DNA of 64,000 bases from Rugalucina vietnamica (GCA_964017185.1 OZ024874.1:15557957-15621956); one strand, 5' to 3'; shown: positions 54,801 to 63,255, numbered from the stretch's first letter. A program made the numbers and translations. The notes: generated from the letters alone by a model not told the origin.

Positions 54801-57800
54801 ATTTTACGGCAAGGTCAGCTTAGGTTGCACAGTGAGAGTTTACAGGACCATTGGTTTCTGGCTTAGCATTCCATTCAACAGAAATGGTCATGTAGGGACA
54901 TTGCCTATATTTTATGGGAATTTACCCCAACTTTAGGATGACATGATACCCAAAATGTGCTTGAAATATAACCATTCAAAAAAAACATTGAAGGTTACAT
55001 GTATGAAACCACTGTTCCTGGGCAGGCTCAGTAATTTTGAGTGGTTAACCAGTAATCAGATGGCCAGCCAGTTATATATAAACTTTGCTTGGACTCCCCT
55101 GGATGCACAACCAGCACAGATTTCTCAATTATCATGGCTCCAATGGTCAGAGGCCCAATGTGAGATAGATAAAGATGTAACAATTAACCATCTGCATTTT
55201 TTGAAGACAAAAACATACTATCCAAACTTTATAAGGGGCTTCTTACATTTGTATTCACATTCAATACTCTGAAAACTTTTTAATAATATAACATTGGCAG
55301 TCTTTTGTTTTGTCATCAGGCTAGATTGTCCGTGCAATGTATACCTGGACCCAGTTGTTCAAAGCATCGTTAGCTTAACGATATCATTAAGACATAAATT
55401 TGTTAAGCAAATATCAGCTAAAGTAACAAATACACTGTTATTTTTTGTTGAAAAAATGTGAGAATCCTTTGCACTGCAAAGGATTCTCACATTTTTTTCA
55501 ACAAAAAATAACAGTGTATTTGTAATATTAATGTTTGAAATTTTAACAAAACGTTAACGAACGACGTCGTTAATTTTGAACAACTGGGCCCTGCTTGATG
55601 GTAAAACTAGGGTGTTCAGGGGAATACATAATTGGTCTTTTTGCCTCTGCAACAAAGATTGTGGGCAGTCATTAAAACTGTTTCTAATGTACCCCCACAG
55701 TCTATATTTTGAGTAAGAATAAGGAAAGTATCATTTTTGGTTACTGAAAACTCATGCCTTTTGAGCTATAATGATTGCTTAATATTGTATAGGCATGTTT
55801 TTGTAATGGACTAACAACTTTTATGAAATGGACCAACAACAGTTTTTGTAATGGACCAACAACAGCTTTTGTGATGGACTAACAACAGCTTTTGTAATGG
55901 ACCAACAACAGTCATGAACATCACGAGTTCTGTCATTTGCCTTTTAAGAACAGTAAAACATTGGTGGGATTCAAGTTTGTCTGTTAAATCTTATGATAAG
56001 ATTACCTGTCATCATTTAAGCTGCTACACTGAGTAAACCAGTCTTTGGAGTTTGTGACCATCTCCAACACAAACTCACAGTTGATAGCTAGATGTTTGAA
56101 ATTTCCATGATGAAAACTTGCCCATCATGCAATATACAGAGATTTTTCATCAGTAAAAATGAAAAATTTCAGTGGCAAAAATGTTGATTTTTTTTCTTAT
56201 TTTTGCTCAAAGCATAAATTATGTGTACACCTTAGAACCGCCTCTCCGAGGGCGGTTCTAGCGAGTACCCACAATCTATGTTTTGGAGCAAAAATATGAA
56301 AAATGTGTATACCCCTGCAAACCCCAGTTTTTCCAGATAAAATGGGTTTAAGGGGGTTTATATTGCATGGACATGTTTTCCTGATGGGATTTAAGAAGAA
56401 GAGGAATCATACTATCCATCAAGTGAAAACAAAGATGTTGATCAGCTGTGCAGTTAATGGACAGCTGATGGCTGTTATGCAATAAATGCACAGCTGATCT
56501 GCATCTTTGTTTTGGCATAGACAAATCCTGTTTCCTCATGTCATGGCTAATTTTATTTTGACAGAGATATTTTCATAAGAAACATTGATTTACATTGCAA
56601 GTATACATTTAATGATTTTGATGTAATCAAAAGTGGGAGTTATCATGTAGAATTGTATACTCAGAGTATGCATGTCTTTGCAATGTATATGTGCAAGTTC
56701 AAGTTTCAGACGTTCATGAAAATAAATATTCAACCAAATTCATTTTTGGGCCTTAATTTCTTTTTATTTGCTCACACACATTGTTTAAAGTGAAGGGTTA
56801 GTTTAGTTTGACTTCGTTATGTTATGAACATTAAGGTGTATCATACCTGAGGGACAATTTTTGCTTTATTTTTATTTTATTTAATGTATCTAGCAAAAAT
56901 ATGAGCAAGGGTCATTCAAAAGTTGATTTCTTAAGCCCCGTTTACACATTCACGATTTTTGGCTATGGTGCCGCTACGATTCGCCACGATTTGTAAAATC
57001 GTCGTGTACCGTGGTGTACCATAGTGATTCGTAGTGGAACCGTGGTGAATCGTGGTGAATCTTGACGAATCGTGATGATTCGGGAAACTCCACGGTAGCG
57101 CTACGGAAGTTTTAAACTGTTTAAAACATTCGTGGCAAATCGTGGTGGTAATTGGGCGTGGCCTAATTTGTAGCGCAACTGTAGCGGAATCATGCTTATT
57201 CGTACTTACACCGTAGCTATATTCTCGGCTATTCGTGAGAGATCGTAGCCAATCGTGGAGGTCCGTAGCGAAACCGTGGAATCTTTGACACCACGAACTC
57301 TTACGGTTGTCGTACGAATCATCCACGGTTTCGCTACGGAGCCCCACGATTGGCCACGACGGCTACCACAGTGAATCGTACTAGTACCATATCGAACCGT
57401 ACAAGCACAGTGAGCATTCGTTGTGCCACCGTGGCTAATCCTCCTTGACCGTAGCGTTGCCGTCATGAATCGTCATTGATTCGTAGTGATACCTTACAGA
57501 CACCGTACTAATATCGTGGACAGTCTTACTGGAATCGTAGTCACACTGAATATTTCCACTTTTCGCCACGATTCACCCCGATTTTTCTGACCATGAGAAA
57601 TCGTGGTGAATCGTGGTGAATCGTAGAGAAAACCGTGAATGTGTAAACGGGGCTTTACCAGAAACAATATTTAGCCCACCTCATTGGAAAACCAACAATG
57701 TGGTTTCCGACCAGGTCTGACACAAACCGACCTGTACAGTCACAGAAAAGAGCTAGAAGCTAGAAATTTCGGATTTAAGTAGAAGAGGAATTGTACTATC

Positions 57801-58859
57801 CGAGTAGCGAAAACAAAGGCACTGATCAGCTTCGCAGTTACTGCGAAGCTGATCTGTGCCTTTGTTTTCACCTACGCAGATTGTTGGTTTTCCCACGTGG
57901 CGGCTCATTTATCATAATCATGCCAGTCTAAGTATTATATAAAAATAATAAAAATACATTTCAGCATCACATAAAATTAACATCAGGATAACATGTCTCT
58001 GTAATGTATAACCCCTTATACCCCACTTTTATGTAGCAAAATGGGGGTATGCAGCGGTATACCTATTTTTTTTCTCCTCCAAAACATAAATTGTGGGTAT
58101 GCATTAAAATCGCCTCGGTGAGGCGGTTCTAACATGTATCCACATTCTATGTTTTGAATAAAAATAAGAAAATATCAACAATTTTTTATTTTACAACTTA
58201 AGAAAAGTCTGTACATGTATATTACATGGACATGCTTTCATAAAAAATAATGAAAAAGTGTGTTTGGTTTGTGACCAATACTGACACAAAACCATGGTTG
58301 TACAGTCACATTAGATGACATTGTCGTTGAATGAAGATAGAAAGATGAGTAAAAGGAGAGGAATTGTACTATCTATGATGTTGAAAATAAAAGCTGTGAC
58401 CAGCTGCATTGTTTTTTTTTCATAAACAAGAGGTAGGCTGTCTTAAGACATACCAGTTGGTTTTTGTACCATGTCAACTCCAATTCCATACCTACTTGCT
58501 GATTTGTCTCCATACGAGTGAAATAATCATGAAAAGGACATAAATCTGAAAACAAACATGGAATAAATAAACACAATGATTTTAACTTATTTACATTTAT
58601 TGCTAGAAATTGAAAAAATGTAAAAAAATTAAGAATAAAAGATAAAAGAGACATAAAAAGTTAGTTACCGGAACATGTAATTGTAAGCTTTGTATGCAAT
58701 AAATCAACTCACAATTTGTCATGCAATAAATCAACTCACAATAATAATTATTTATGTCCATATGACTGTTGATTATACATTTTGTATTTGCAGGGCCATT
58801 TCTCACCAACAATGGAACGGCGGAGATATATACCAAATAAAGGCTCTCATGTGGACTAA
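35549..58859 (+). CDS. RABL3: Rab-like GTPase, RABL3 family (8 exons, 226 aa)
   Basis: Exons: 35549-35594, 44117-44208, 46390-46507, 47917-48022, 48657-48807, 50885-50956, 53516-53545, 58794-58859; all introns are GT-AG and phases close exactly. The product begins [20 protein letters not shown] (P-loop), has WDVGG where canonical Rabs have WDTAGQ, and GTKADQ in place of NKxD, all as in vertebrate RABL3. Near the end [13 protein letters not shown] is strongly RABL3-like. There is no C-terminal prenylation cysteine; it ends SHVD. Human RABL3, from memory, is 236 residues and is linked to SmgGDS and RAS-family prenylation. The start is chosen by alignment to vertebrate RABL3; an in-frame upstream ATG exists at 35375. 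Introns are filled with repeats. Confidence 0.95.
36319..36340. repeat. Perfect 22-bp palindrome
   Basis: GACACTCTATCGATAGAGTGTC, self-complementary throughout and followed by T-rich sequence. Confidence 0.8.
36368..36448. repeat. Hairpin repeat with GACGCCGC / GCGGCGTC core
   Basis: Arms of about 31 bp: GCAAACAGAATAGTCCCAGA onward and the complement ending CTATTCTGTTTGC. A diverged copy is at 51010-51092. Confidence 0.8.
36712..36936. mobile_element. Palindromic MITE, family A
   Basis: CATTACAAAAACTTGCCCA at the left and GGACATGTTTTCGTGATG at the right; central AGGCGGTTCTAACGAG and CCACAATCTATGTTTTGGAGC. Shorter than full length. Confidence 0.7.
37297..37364. repeat. (GA)n microsatellite
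   Basis: Two GA tracts separated by ACCAAAT; the CCAAAT interruption itself recurs at the end. Confidence 0.9.
38215..38697 (+). pseudogene. LINE ORF2 C-terminal fragment with C2H2 finger
   Basis: Open from about 38215 to a TAA at 38697: [59 protein letters not shown], ending in a C2H2 finger [21 protein letters not shown]. This RW.GH..RM...RLPK region with a terminal zinc finger is a common C-terminus of a widespread invertebrate LINE group (from memory). The RT itself is missing (5' truncation). A TAGAA-type repeat follows at about 38780. It lies within RABL3 intron 1. Confidence 0.7.
40465..40826. mobile_element. MITE with AATACC ends
   Basis: The left end reads AATACCATATTGG then TTCTAATTAGCGCAC, and the reverse complement of the right end reads AATACCGTATTCG then TATTAATTAGCGCAC: about 28-bp imperfect terminal inverted repeats. 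Confidence 0.6.
41003..41112. repeat. Long hairpin
   Basis: Arms of about 47 bp (GGAGAAAGTCCGAGTAAGTA onward; complement ending ACTTACGAGGACTTTCTCC) surround a GGCCCTGAAGGGGCC turn. Fold-back MITE or part of a larger element reaching toward 42043. Confidence 0.75.
41405..41506. repeat. Exact 51-bp tandem duplication
   Basis: Two adjacent identical 51-bp copies beginning GATTTTGTATAAATACATAA and ending CAGCGTACATGG. Identity suggests a recent duplication. Confidence 0.9.
42540..43873. mobile_element. TIR element in RABL3 intron 1
   Basis: Ends CAGGCCCAAGAGAAGTCACA and its near-complement, with inverted similarity of about 50 bp including GGTACAGTACTAAGAT and TTGGTTT. The left arm is broken by the retroelement fragment at 42592-43165; beyond it the inverted similarity resumes (GAACCTAGATCTTGGTT against 43804-43825). 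No target duplication found. Confidence 0.65.
42592..43165 (-). repeat. Retroelement 3'-end fragment
   Basis: Well-preserved copy of the 19245-19865 untranslated repeat. TAGAA occurs at both edges as a likely short target duplication. It is nested within the left arm of the TIR element at 42540. Confidence 0.8.
44117..44208 (+). CDS. RABL3: RABL3 exon 2
   Basis: Completes the P-loop (GVGKT) and codes [20 protein letters not shown] then CSVEVK; acceptor CTGCAG, donor AAG|GTAATA. Ends in phase 0. Confidence 0.92.
44232..44398. mobile_element. Palindromic MITE, family A
   Basis: CATTAAGAAAACATGCCCATG to ATATGTTTTCCTGATG; half-length version 24 bp after exon 2. Confidence 0.7.
44440..44716. mobile_element. 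Palindromic MITE, family A, full length
   Basis: ATCAGGAAAACATGTCTGTG to ACTTGTTTTCGTAATG with the central palindrome CTCGGCGAGGCGGTTC; about 277 bp. Confidence 0.8.
44957..46245. mobile_element. TTATACCCCCGGC repeat element
   Basis: Begins TTATACCCCCGGC, followed by a (GTTCGTCC)-type array, and ends with AGCCGGGGGTATAC, an inverted terminal repeat. The interior repeats phrases such as GGGGTGGGGCTAGAGGTCAA. Near the right end a block of about 110 bp is duplicated in tandem (45977-46083 and 46090-46203). A T run is at 45771-45800. Non-coding. Confidence 0.7.
46390..46507 (+). CDS. RABL3: RABL3 exon 3
   Basis: Codes [20 protein letters not shown] then [19 protein letters not shown] and one base. 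Contains the WDVGG nucleotide-binding motif. Donor CATG|GTATGT. Confidence 0.93.
46522..46740. mobile_element. Palindromic MITE, family A
   Basis: CTACGAAAACTTGCCCATGC to GGACATGTTTTCCTGAT; starts only 15 bp after the exon 3 donor. Confidence 0.7.
47205..47431. mobile_element. MITE, family B
   Basis: Core palindrome GATCAGCTTCACAG...AAGCTGATCAGCGCC plus flanking blocks AATTTCAAGCTTCTAGCCAT and GGTTTGTGTCTGACC shared with copies at 47690, 50620 and 57668. Confidence 0.65.
47690..47890. mobile_element. MITE, family B, opposite orientation
   Basis: Contains AGGTCAGACACAAACC, GATGGCTAGAGGCT and the palindrome AATCAGCTTCACATTAACTG then TGAAGCTGATC. It ends about 27 bp before exon 4. Confidence 0.65.
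47917..48022 (+). CDS. RABL3: RABL3 exon 4
   Basis: Codes [20 protein letters not shown] then [15 protein letters not shown]; acceptor TTCCAG, donor GG|GTAAAG. Confidence 0.93.
48081..48354. mobile_element. Palindromic MITE, family A, full length
   Basis: GATCAGGAAAACATGGCCG to GGCATGTTTTCGTAATG; lies 58 bp after exon 4. Confidence 0.75.
48657..48807 (+). CDS. RABL3: RABL3 exon 5
   Basis: Codes [20 protein letters not shown] then [18 protein letters not shown] and [12 protein letters not shown]; contains GTKAD. Donor TTTG|GTGAGT. The last ~75 bp of this exon and the donor are the source of the degenerate repeats that follow. Confidence 0.93.
48863..49690 (+). repeat. Degenerate tandem copies of the exon 5 end and its splice donor
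   Basis: At least five copies, with a spacing of about 135 bp where uninterrupted, begin near 48866, 49001, 49140, 49277 and 49590. Each resembles the exon 5 segment GAGACTATACGCGAGAAGGC through GATCAGTTTAATTTG and then a GTGAGTCAACTATCTTGG intron start. Several keep a plausible donor (GTGAGT or GTAAGT), but the frames carry changes such as TGG-rich intron sequence. The fifth spacing is enlarged by a 184-bp MITE. Confidence 0.85.
49406..49589. mobile_element. 184-bp MITE inside the exon-repeat array
   Basis: Terminal inverted repeats GTAGCCTGGGTTCCAGTC and, complemented, GTAGCCTGGGTCCAGTC. GAGACTA flanks both sides (49399-49405, 49590-49596), a 7-bp target duplication lying in the array unit. 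Confidence 0.8.
50389..50587. mobile_element. Palindromic MITE, family A
   Basis: ATTACGAAAACATGCCCATG to GGTATGTTTTCCTGATG, with CACAATCTATTTTTTGGAGC internally. Confidence 0.7.
50620..50840. mobile_element. MITE, family B
   Basis: Contains GGTGCAGATCATTTGAACAG, ACAGCTGATCTGTGAC, AATTTTCAAGCTTCTAGTC and GATTTGTGTCGGACCTAGTC; diverged copy 45 bp before exon 6. Confidence 0.55.
50885..50956 (+). CDS. RABL3: RABL3 exon 6
   Basis: Codes [20 protein letters not shown] then FFDK; the [13 protein letters not shown] region is a RABL3 signature. Donor AAG|GTCAGT, phase 0 on both sides. Confidence 0.93.
51010..51092. repeat. Hairpin repeat, second copy
   Basis: ATAGTCCCAGATGTAACGC and ATCTGGGGCTATTCTG pair as in the copy at 36368-36448 but are more diverged. 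Confidence 0.65.
51176..53230. mobile_element. GCTCACCTGAG repeat element
   Basis: About 2.05 kb with inverted ends GCTCACCTGAG and CTCAGGTGAGC. The interior repeats phrases like CTTCTTCTCTGAAACC, GGTCACATGACCAAGATGGC and TTTAGGTCAAGGTCATCTC, giving a periodic, non-coding structure. A related copy starts at 53584. Confidence 0.75.
53516..53545 (+). CDS. RABL3: RABL3 exon 7
   Basis: 30-bp micro-exon coding [10 protein letters not shown]; acceptor TTTTCAG, donor GGGAG|GTAAGT, phase 0 on both sides. Matches the VIEKRYFLRE segment expected of RABL3. Confidence 0.88.
53584..54850. repeat. GCTCACCTGAG repeat element, second copy
   Basis: Begins AGCTCACCTGAGCTGAAGGC only 39 bp after exon 7 and shares CACATGACCAAGATGGC and TTGACTTATTTAACGGCAAG-type phrases with the copy at 51176. 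The right inverted end was not found, so the end is approximate. Confidence 0.65.
55313..55807. mobile_element. Family A MITE split by another MITE
   Basis: The left part (CATCAGGCTAGATTGTCCG, 55313-55346) and right part (CTTGATGGTAAAACTAGG to GCATGTTTTTGTAATGG, 55593-55807) form one diverged family A copy. The element at 55347-55591 lies between them. Confidence 0.6.
55347..55591. mobile_element. Fold-back MITE with 48-bp palindrome arms
   Basis: Ends GGACCCAGTTGTTCAAA and, complemented, GGGCCCAGTTGTTCAAA. Inside, 55426-55523 is a nearly perfect palindrome of about 48-bp arms (ACAAATACACTGTTATTTTT onward) around TTTGCACTGCAAA. Confidence 0.8.
55801..55918. repeat. Minisatellite, about 26-bp unit
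   Basis: About four to five copies of TTTTGTAATGGACCAACAAC with variants GATGGACTAAC and GAAATGGACC. Confidence 0.85.
56106..56386. mobile_element. Palindromic MITE, family A
   Basis: CATGATGAAAACTTGCCCATC to GGACATGTTTTCCTGATG; central CCGCCTCTCCGAGGGCGG palindrome. Confidence 0.75.
56388..56545. mobile_element. MITE, family B fragment
   Basis: AAGAGGAATCATACTATCC, GTTGATCAGCTGTGCAGTTA and CACAGCTGATCTGCATCTTT; it directly abuts the preceding family A copy. Confidence 0.5.
56934..57654. mobile_element. 721-bp TIR element made of CGTGG/CGTAGC words (Harbinger-like ends)
   Basis: Identical 21-bp inverted ends AGCCCCGTTTACACATTCACG, flanked by TTA on both sides (56931-56933, 57655-57657), as in PIF/Harbinger. 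The interior is almost entirely degenerate 10-12 bp words such as ATCGTGGTGAATCGTAG and GTAGCGAAACCGTGG in both orientations. No transposase. Confidence 0.8.
57668..57910. mobile_element. MITE, family B, most complete copy
   Basis: AACCAACAATGTGGTTTCC to GTTGGTTTTCCCACGTGGC with the core GATCAGCTTCGCAGTTACTG then CGAAGCTGATC. Confidence 0.7.
57981..58241. mobile_element. Palindromic MITE, family A
   Basis: CATCAGGATAACATGTCTCTG to GGACATGCTTTCATAA with central CGCCTCGGTGAGGCGG. Confidence 0.75.
58260..58425. repeat. MITE, family B fragment
   Basis: GTTTGGTTTGTGACC, GGAGAGGAATTGTACTATC and TGTGACCAGCTGCATTG are diverged family B blocks. Confidence 0.45.
58794..58859 (+). CDS. RABL3: RABL3 exon 8 (terminal)
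   Basis: Acceptor TTTGCAG; codes [20 protein letters not shown] then D and TAA. The Pro/Arg-rich tail corresponds to the variable RABL3 C-terminus; no cysteine is available for prenylation. The nearest canonical AATAAA I noticed downstream is at about 61197. Confidence 0.88.
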   Translation, partial: GHFSPTMERRRYIPNKGSHVD

Positions 58860-59079
58860 CAATGTTTATATGGGCTGTGTCAAGAGAAAACTTGTCTTTG
58901 TTGTTTCAGGTTAGGTCTGACATTAACTATACTTAACGACACTTCCAACACTACCGATAGAGTTTTTTTTGTTTTTGTTTTTTTTGCTGTAATTCGAAAA
59001 TTACTTGAGATATTGAAATGAAATTGGCAGGGACATTGGAAAAATTCTGAAGACGTCTATCAAGGTCATATTTATTATG

Positions 59080-60575
59080 TCTCCTCCCGACAGGGTCGGG
59101 AGATATATTGTTTTTCCCCGTGCGTCTGTCTGTCTGTCTGTCTGTCCGTCACAAATCGTGTCCGCTCTATAACTTGAAAACCGTTAAAGATTTTTCAATG
59201 AAACTTGGTACACTTGTAAACCACGACAAGACGATGTGTCATGCACAAGAACCATAACTCTAGCTTGAGTATTTTTGGAGTTATTTCCCTTTGATTATTT
59301 TCGATACAATTTCGTGTCCGCTGTATAACTTGAAAACCGTTAAAGATTTTTCAATGAAATTTGGTACAATTGTAAACCACGAGGAGACGATGTGTCATGC
59401 ACAAGAACCATAACTCTAGCTTGAGTATTTTTGGAGTTATTTCCCTTTGATTATTTTCAATACAATTTCGTGTCCGCTGTGTAACTTGAAAACCGTTAAA
59501 GATTTTTCAATGAAACTTGGTACAATTGTAAACCACGACGAGCTGATGTGTCATGCAAAAGAACCATAACTCTAGCTTGAGTATTTTTGGAGTTATTTCC
59601 CTTTGATTATTTTCGATACAATTTCGTGTCCGCTGTATAACTTGAAAACCGTTTAAGATTTTTCAATAAAACTTGGTACACTTATTAAGCATGATCAGAC
59701 GATGTGTCCTGCACAAAAACCATAACTCTGGCTTGAGTATTTTATGAGTTATTTCCCTTTGATTATTTTCGATACAATTTCGTGTCCGCTTTATAACTCG
59801 AAAACCGTAAGAGTTATTTCAATGAAACTCGGTACACTTATAAAGCACGATGAGATAATGTGTCGTGCTAAAGAACCATAACTCTTGCTTGCATATCTTT
59901 GGAGTAATTTCCCTTTGATTATTTTCCATACAATTTCGTGTCCACCCTATAACTTGAAAACTGTAAGAGTAATTTCAGTGAAACTTGGTACACTTATAAA
60001 GCACGATGAGACGATATGTCATGTACAAGAATTATAACTCTTGCTTTCATATCTTTTTTGGAGTTATTTCCCTTTGATTATTTTTCCATACAATTTCATG
60101 TCCACTCTATAACTTGAAAACCATAAGAAATATTTCAGTGTGACTTGGTACACTTGTAAAACATGATGAGATGATGTGTCATGCTAAAGAACCATAACTC
60201 TTGCTTGCATATCTTTGGAGTTATTTCCCTTTGATTATGTTTCATACAATTTTGTGTCTGCTCTATAACTCAAAAACCATTAGAGATTTTTCAATGAAAC
60301 ATGGTACACTTATAAAGCATGATGAGTTGATGTGTCATGCTTAAGAATCATTACTCTTGCTTTCATATCTTTGGAGTTACATCCCTTTGATTATTTTCCA
60401 TACAGTTTCGTGCCGGCTCTATAACTTGAAAACCGTAAGAGATATTTCAATGAAACTTGGTACACTTATAAAACAGAATGACAGGATATGTGATGCACAA
60501 GAACTCTTGCTTGCATATTTTGGACATGCACATAGAAAGGGGGGAGACATCAGTTTTCACATAGAAAACAAATTC
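59080..60575. repeat. Tandem array, about 157-bp unit, about nine copies
   Basis: A TCTCCTCCCGACAGGGTCGGG hairpin start and a (CTGT)n tract precede repeated units containing TTTCGTGTCCGCTGTATAAC, TTTTTCAATGAAACTTGGTA and GGAGTTATTTCCCTTTGATT. Divergence increases to the right, where the array ends near GGGGGAGACATCAG, which mirrors the TCTCC start. It lies in the presumed RABL3 3' region. Confidence 0.85.
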
Positions 60576-62039
60576 TAGTTATGCCTGCAAACCTTTCTTA
60601 TCAAACGCCTCGGTGGTTTGAACACACCAAACCTCAGTTTCAAAGGTCGCGAACTAGAGTCCTTGAAAAAAACATTGTTTCATCATTTATACCAAACATT
60701 TATTGTGATACAATAACCTGTTTTTCTTTTTATCGCATCCGTTCACAGAAAAAAAGTTGAAAAGTACAATATCACAGCAAATTATTTGATCCAATCAGCT
60801 ACTACTGAGTATAACCGACATAGAATAGCAGACTGGCGGCGTCTACGCATCGAAGACACGACCGCAACAACTACGCTGCTAAATACCGTTCCACTCATCC
60901 CTTACACATATTACAAATTTCAATGACAATTTTACATTGGCTGGGTTTCGTCTCTTTAGTACTCTAAATTCAATGTCCCAGATATGCGTTTGAATTTTAG
61001 ATCAGAGGAGTTTGCCCTGATGACCAAGGTAAATAGTCAGTCTAATTGCTCGGCAGAAGGTTTAGCCATGTATGCTGTATGAAACTTCGTACAGTCATGC
61101 ATCAAACACATGCCCCTATGATATCCTGTAGATTGCGTGTAGTCCATGTATATAGTTATTTTTCGGTCAGACATGTTATTCTTTTATGTGTTGTGAAAAT
61201 AAAAGAAAAGAAAGAAGAAAAACAAACAAATGGGGAGTCAGTGAAAAACGGAGGAACTTTTGTTCATGATCCTTTTTTGCTTCACATGAATTTTGTAACT
61301 TTTGAATTTTTGGGTTGTCTAATATTCAAATGAATACTTGCAAAATGTCGCAACCATTTTCGATAAATTTTACATCAGTGTTTGTGCCATTAGCTGATGA
61401 ACCAATGGCGAAAATATCACGAAAATTGCTTTCCCCGTTTTTGAGATGTAACAAATTCTTTATCGGTTGCGTTGGAAGTGTCGTTAAGTATATTTTTAAT
61501 CTGTAAAAAGATGACCAGATGTTTTTTTTTAATTAGAAAATAGAGGCATTGTATTGTCGTCATTGTGAAAAAAATGGTGCTGACCAGTTCTGCTTCAACT
61601 GCACTATCAATCTCCATGTTTGCATTCAAATGCATAAAGCAGGGTGCTCTTGACAAAGCTCATATTAATCATAGGCATGTTACACTTCCATCATTATGTG
61701 CAATAAAGTTTTGACTGTTATAGTCTCTACTTTTCTATTATGATCTGTCGTATATAAAGCATTGCATACATGTGATACCTCCCAAATCATCATCAATTCC
61801 CTCTATAAGATTTGAATAAAATATGCCACTTTTTTAGGATTATTCAAAGTTAGCCTGAAATGAACCAAAATGATTCCAATATATTCTATACATTTTTGTG
61901 AAAACCTCACTGAATTGGGAGAAAAAATGTCCCTGCTGCCTCTTTCAAACTAACCACAAGTGTATGCATTGGCCAGATGACACACATGTTCTTTTAAATT
62001 CAGTTAATTCATAATAAAATTTTGTTCAGAGTTACATTG
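60576..62039. other. No gene recognised
   Basis: No splice-consistent exon. A faint family B fragment is visible at about 61530-61650 (AGAGGCATTGTATTGTCGTC, GTGCTGACCAGTTCTGC). AATAAA at 61197 might serve RABL3 if its 3' UTR is long. Confidence 0.35.
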
Positions 62040-62317
62040 CATTATGAAAACATGCCCATGTAATATACAGAGAATATTTTCAGCATTAAACATTGAAATT
62101 TTCATTAGAAACAATTTGATATTTTTAATATATTAGCTCAAAACATTGATTGTGGATACACATTGGAACCGCCACTGTGAGGCGGTTCTCATGAGTACCC
62201 ACAATCTATATTTTGGATAAAAATAAGAAAAAAAAAGGTAGACTCCTGTAATCCCGTTCTACTAAATAAAAGTTGGGTTTAAGGGGGTATACATCGCACG
62301 GACATGTTTTCATGATT
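62040..62317. mobile_element. Palindromic MITE, family A
   Basis: CATTATGAAAACATGCCCATG to GGACATGTTTTCATGAT with central CCGCCACTGTGAGGCGG. Confidence 0.75.
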
Positions 62318-63097
62318 TATATTAACACATCTAAAATAGTTTATTTCTTATAATGATACACATACATGTATAACTGTAGAACAAATAGCCTAATATATTA
62401 ACTTTAAGATAGTATCATTTTATTTCTGGAGAAACCAACATGTTCTGCACAAATCGTCAAGAAAACTAGGTATCAAATTTCACTGTTTTCAGCTGTTTTG
62501 ACAGAAAATCATCAGATTTTGGTAAAAACGAAGGGAAAAACTCCATTTGCATTCAAAGTAACTTAAAATGTTTGATCAAACATGATAAAAACCTCTTATT
62601 AGAGCTTTAGTTGTCACTTAAACTCATTTTAGACCATCCTAATGTGTTTTGTGATACTTAAAATCAAGCAGAGACAACATGAATTGACACTCTCTTTAGT
62701 GCCTTATCCGGATTATTTTGGATCCGAGGTTAGATTGATGAAGAGAGTAATAATTGAATGTAAAACACTGATCATAACTTATTTCTCTTGGATTTTCAAA
62801 TTTCATTTTTCATGGAAAACAAGATTTTGTTTTGATACAGATTTTGCTTTTGTAAGTTTTCATCCTATTAATGGGAAAATGTAAGTGGATTTCATTTAAC
62901 CTTAAGTGAACACTTAAAAATTGCTTCTCAGGCTCATGGTTGTCAAAATTCTGTAATGTCATGCAACTCAGCAGCTTTTTTCGTGCATGAATAACTTTTA
63001 TTCAATATGAAAAGAAGGTAGCTTTAACAGATCCAGAGCAAAATAGAATTTGCCTCAACATAGCATTGTTTTATATTTTTGTAAAGCTGCTGCCAAA

Positions 63098-63255
63098 TTA
63101 AAGTGAATAGAATTTGTTGAGTCTATTGGACTGAGACAACAGAAAGTGTTGCCAGGCTACACAGACAATTAGCTCATAAAAGTGTGTACAAATTGGACAG
63201 TCTGCATATGTTGGCTTGAAGCTGTCAAGATCGCCTCCTTTGGATGTACCAGTGT
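63098..63255 (-). CDS. Possible terminal exon of a minus-strand gene
   Basis: On the minus strand a TATTTGTTTCAG acceptor (ending at 63256) precedes about 52 codons ending in TAA: DTGTSKGGDLDSFKPTYADC then PICTHFYELIVCVAWQHFLL. An AATAAA on the same strand at 62997-63002, about 95 bp past the stop, would suit a polyadenylation signal. Entering phase requires one base from an upstream exon, which would lie to the right. No family recognised; chance is not excluded. Confidence 0.3.

Noticed and set aside
36801-58200. Repeated CCGCCTCGGCGAGGCGG palindromes as terminators or operator sites
   Set aside because: They are the centres of family A MITEs in eukaryotic introns.
59152-60560. Regular 157-bp array as a CRISPR-like locus
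   Set aside because: No conserved short repeat with unique spacers; the whole unit repeats, and the context is eukaryotic.
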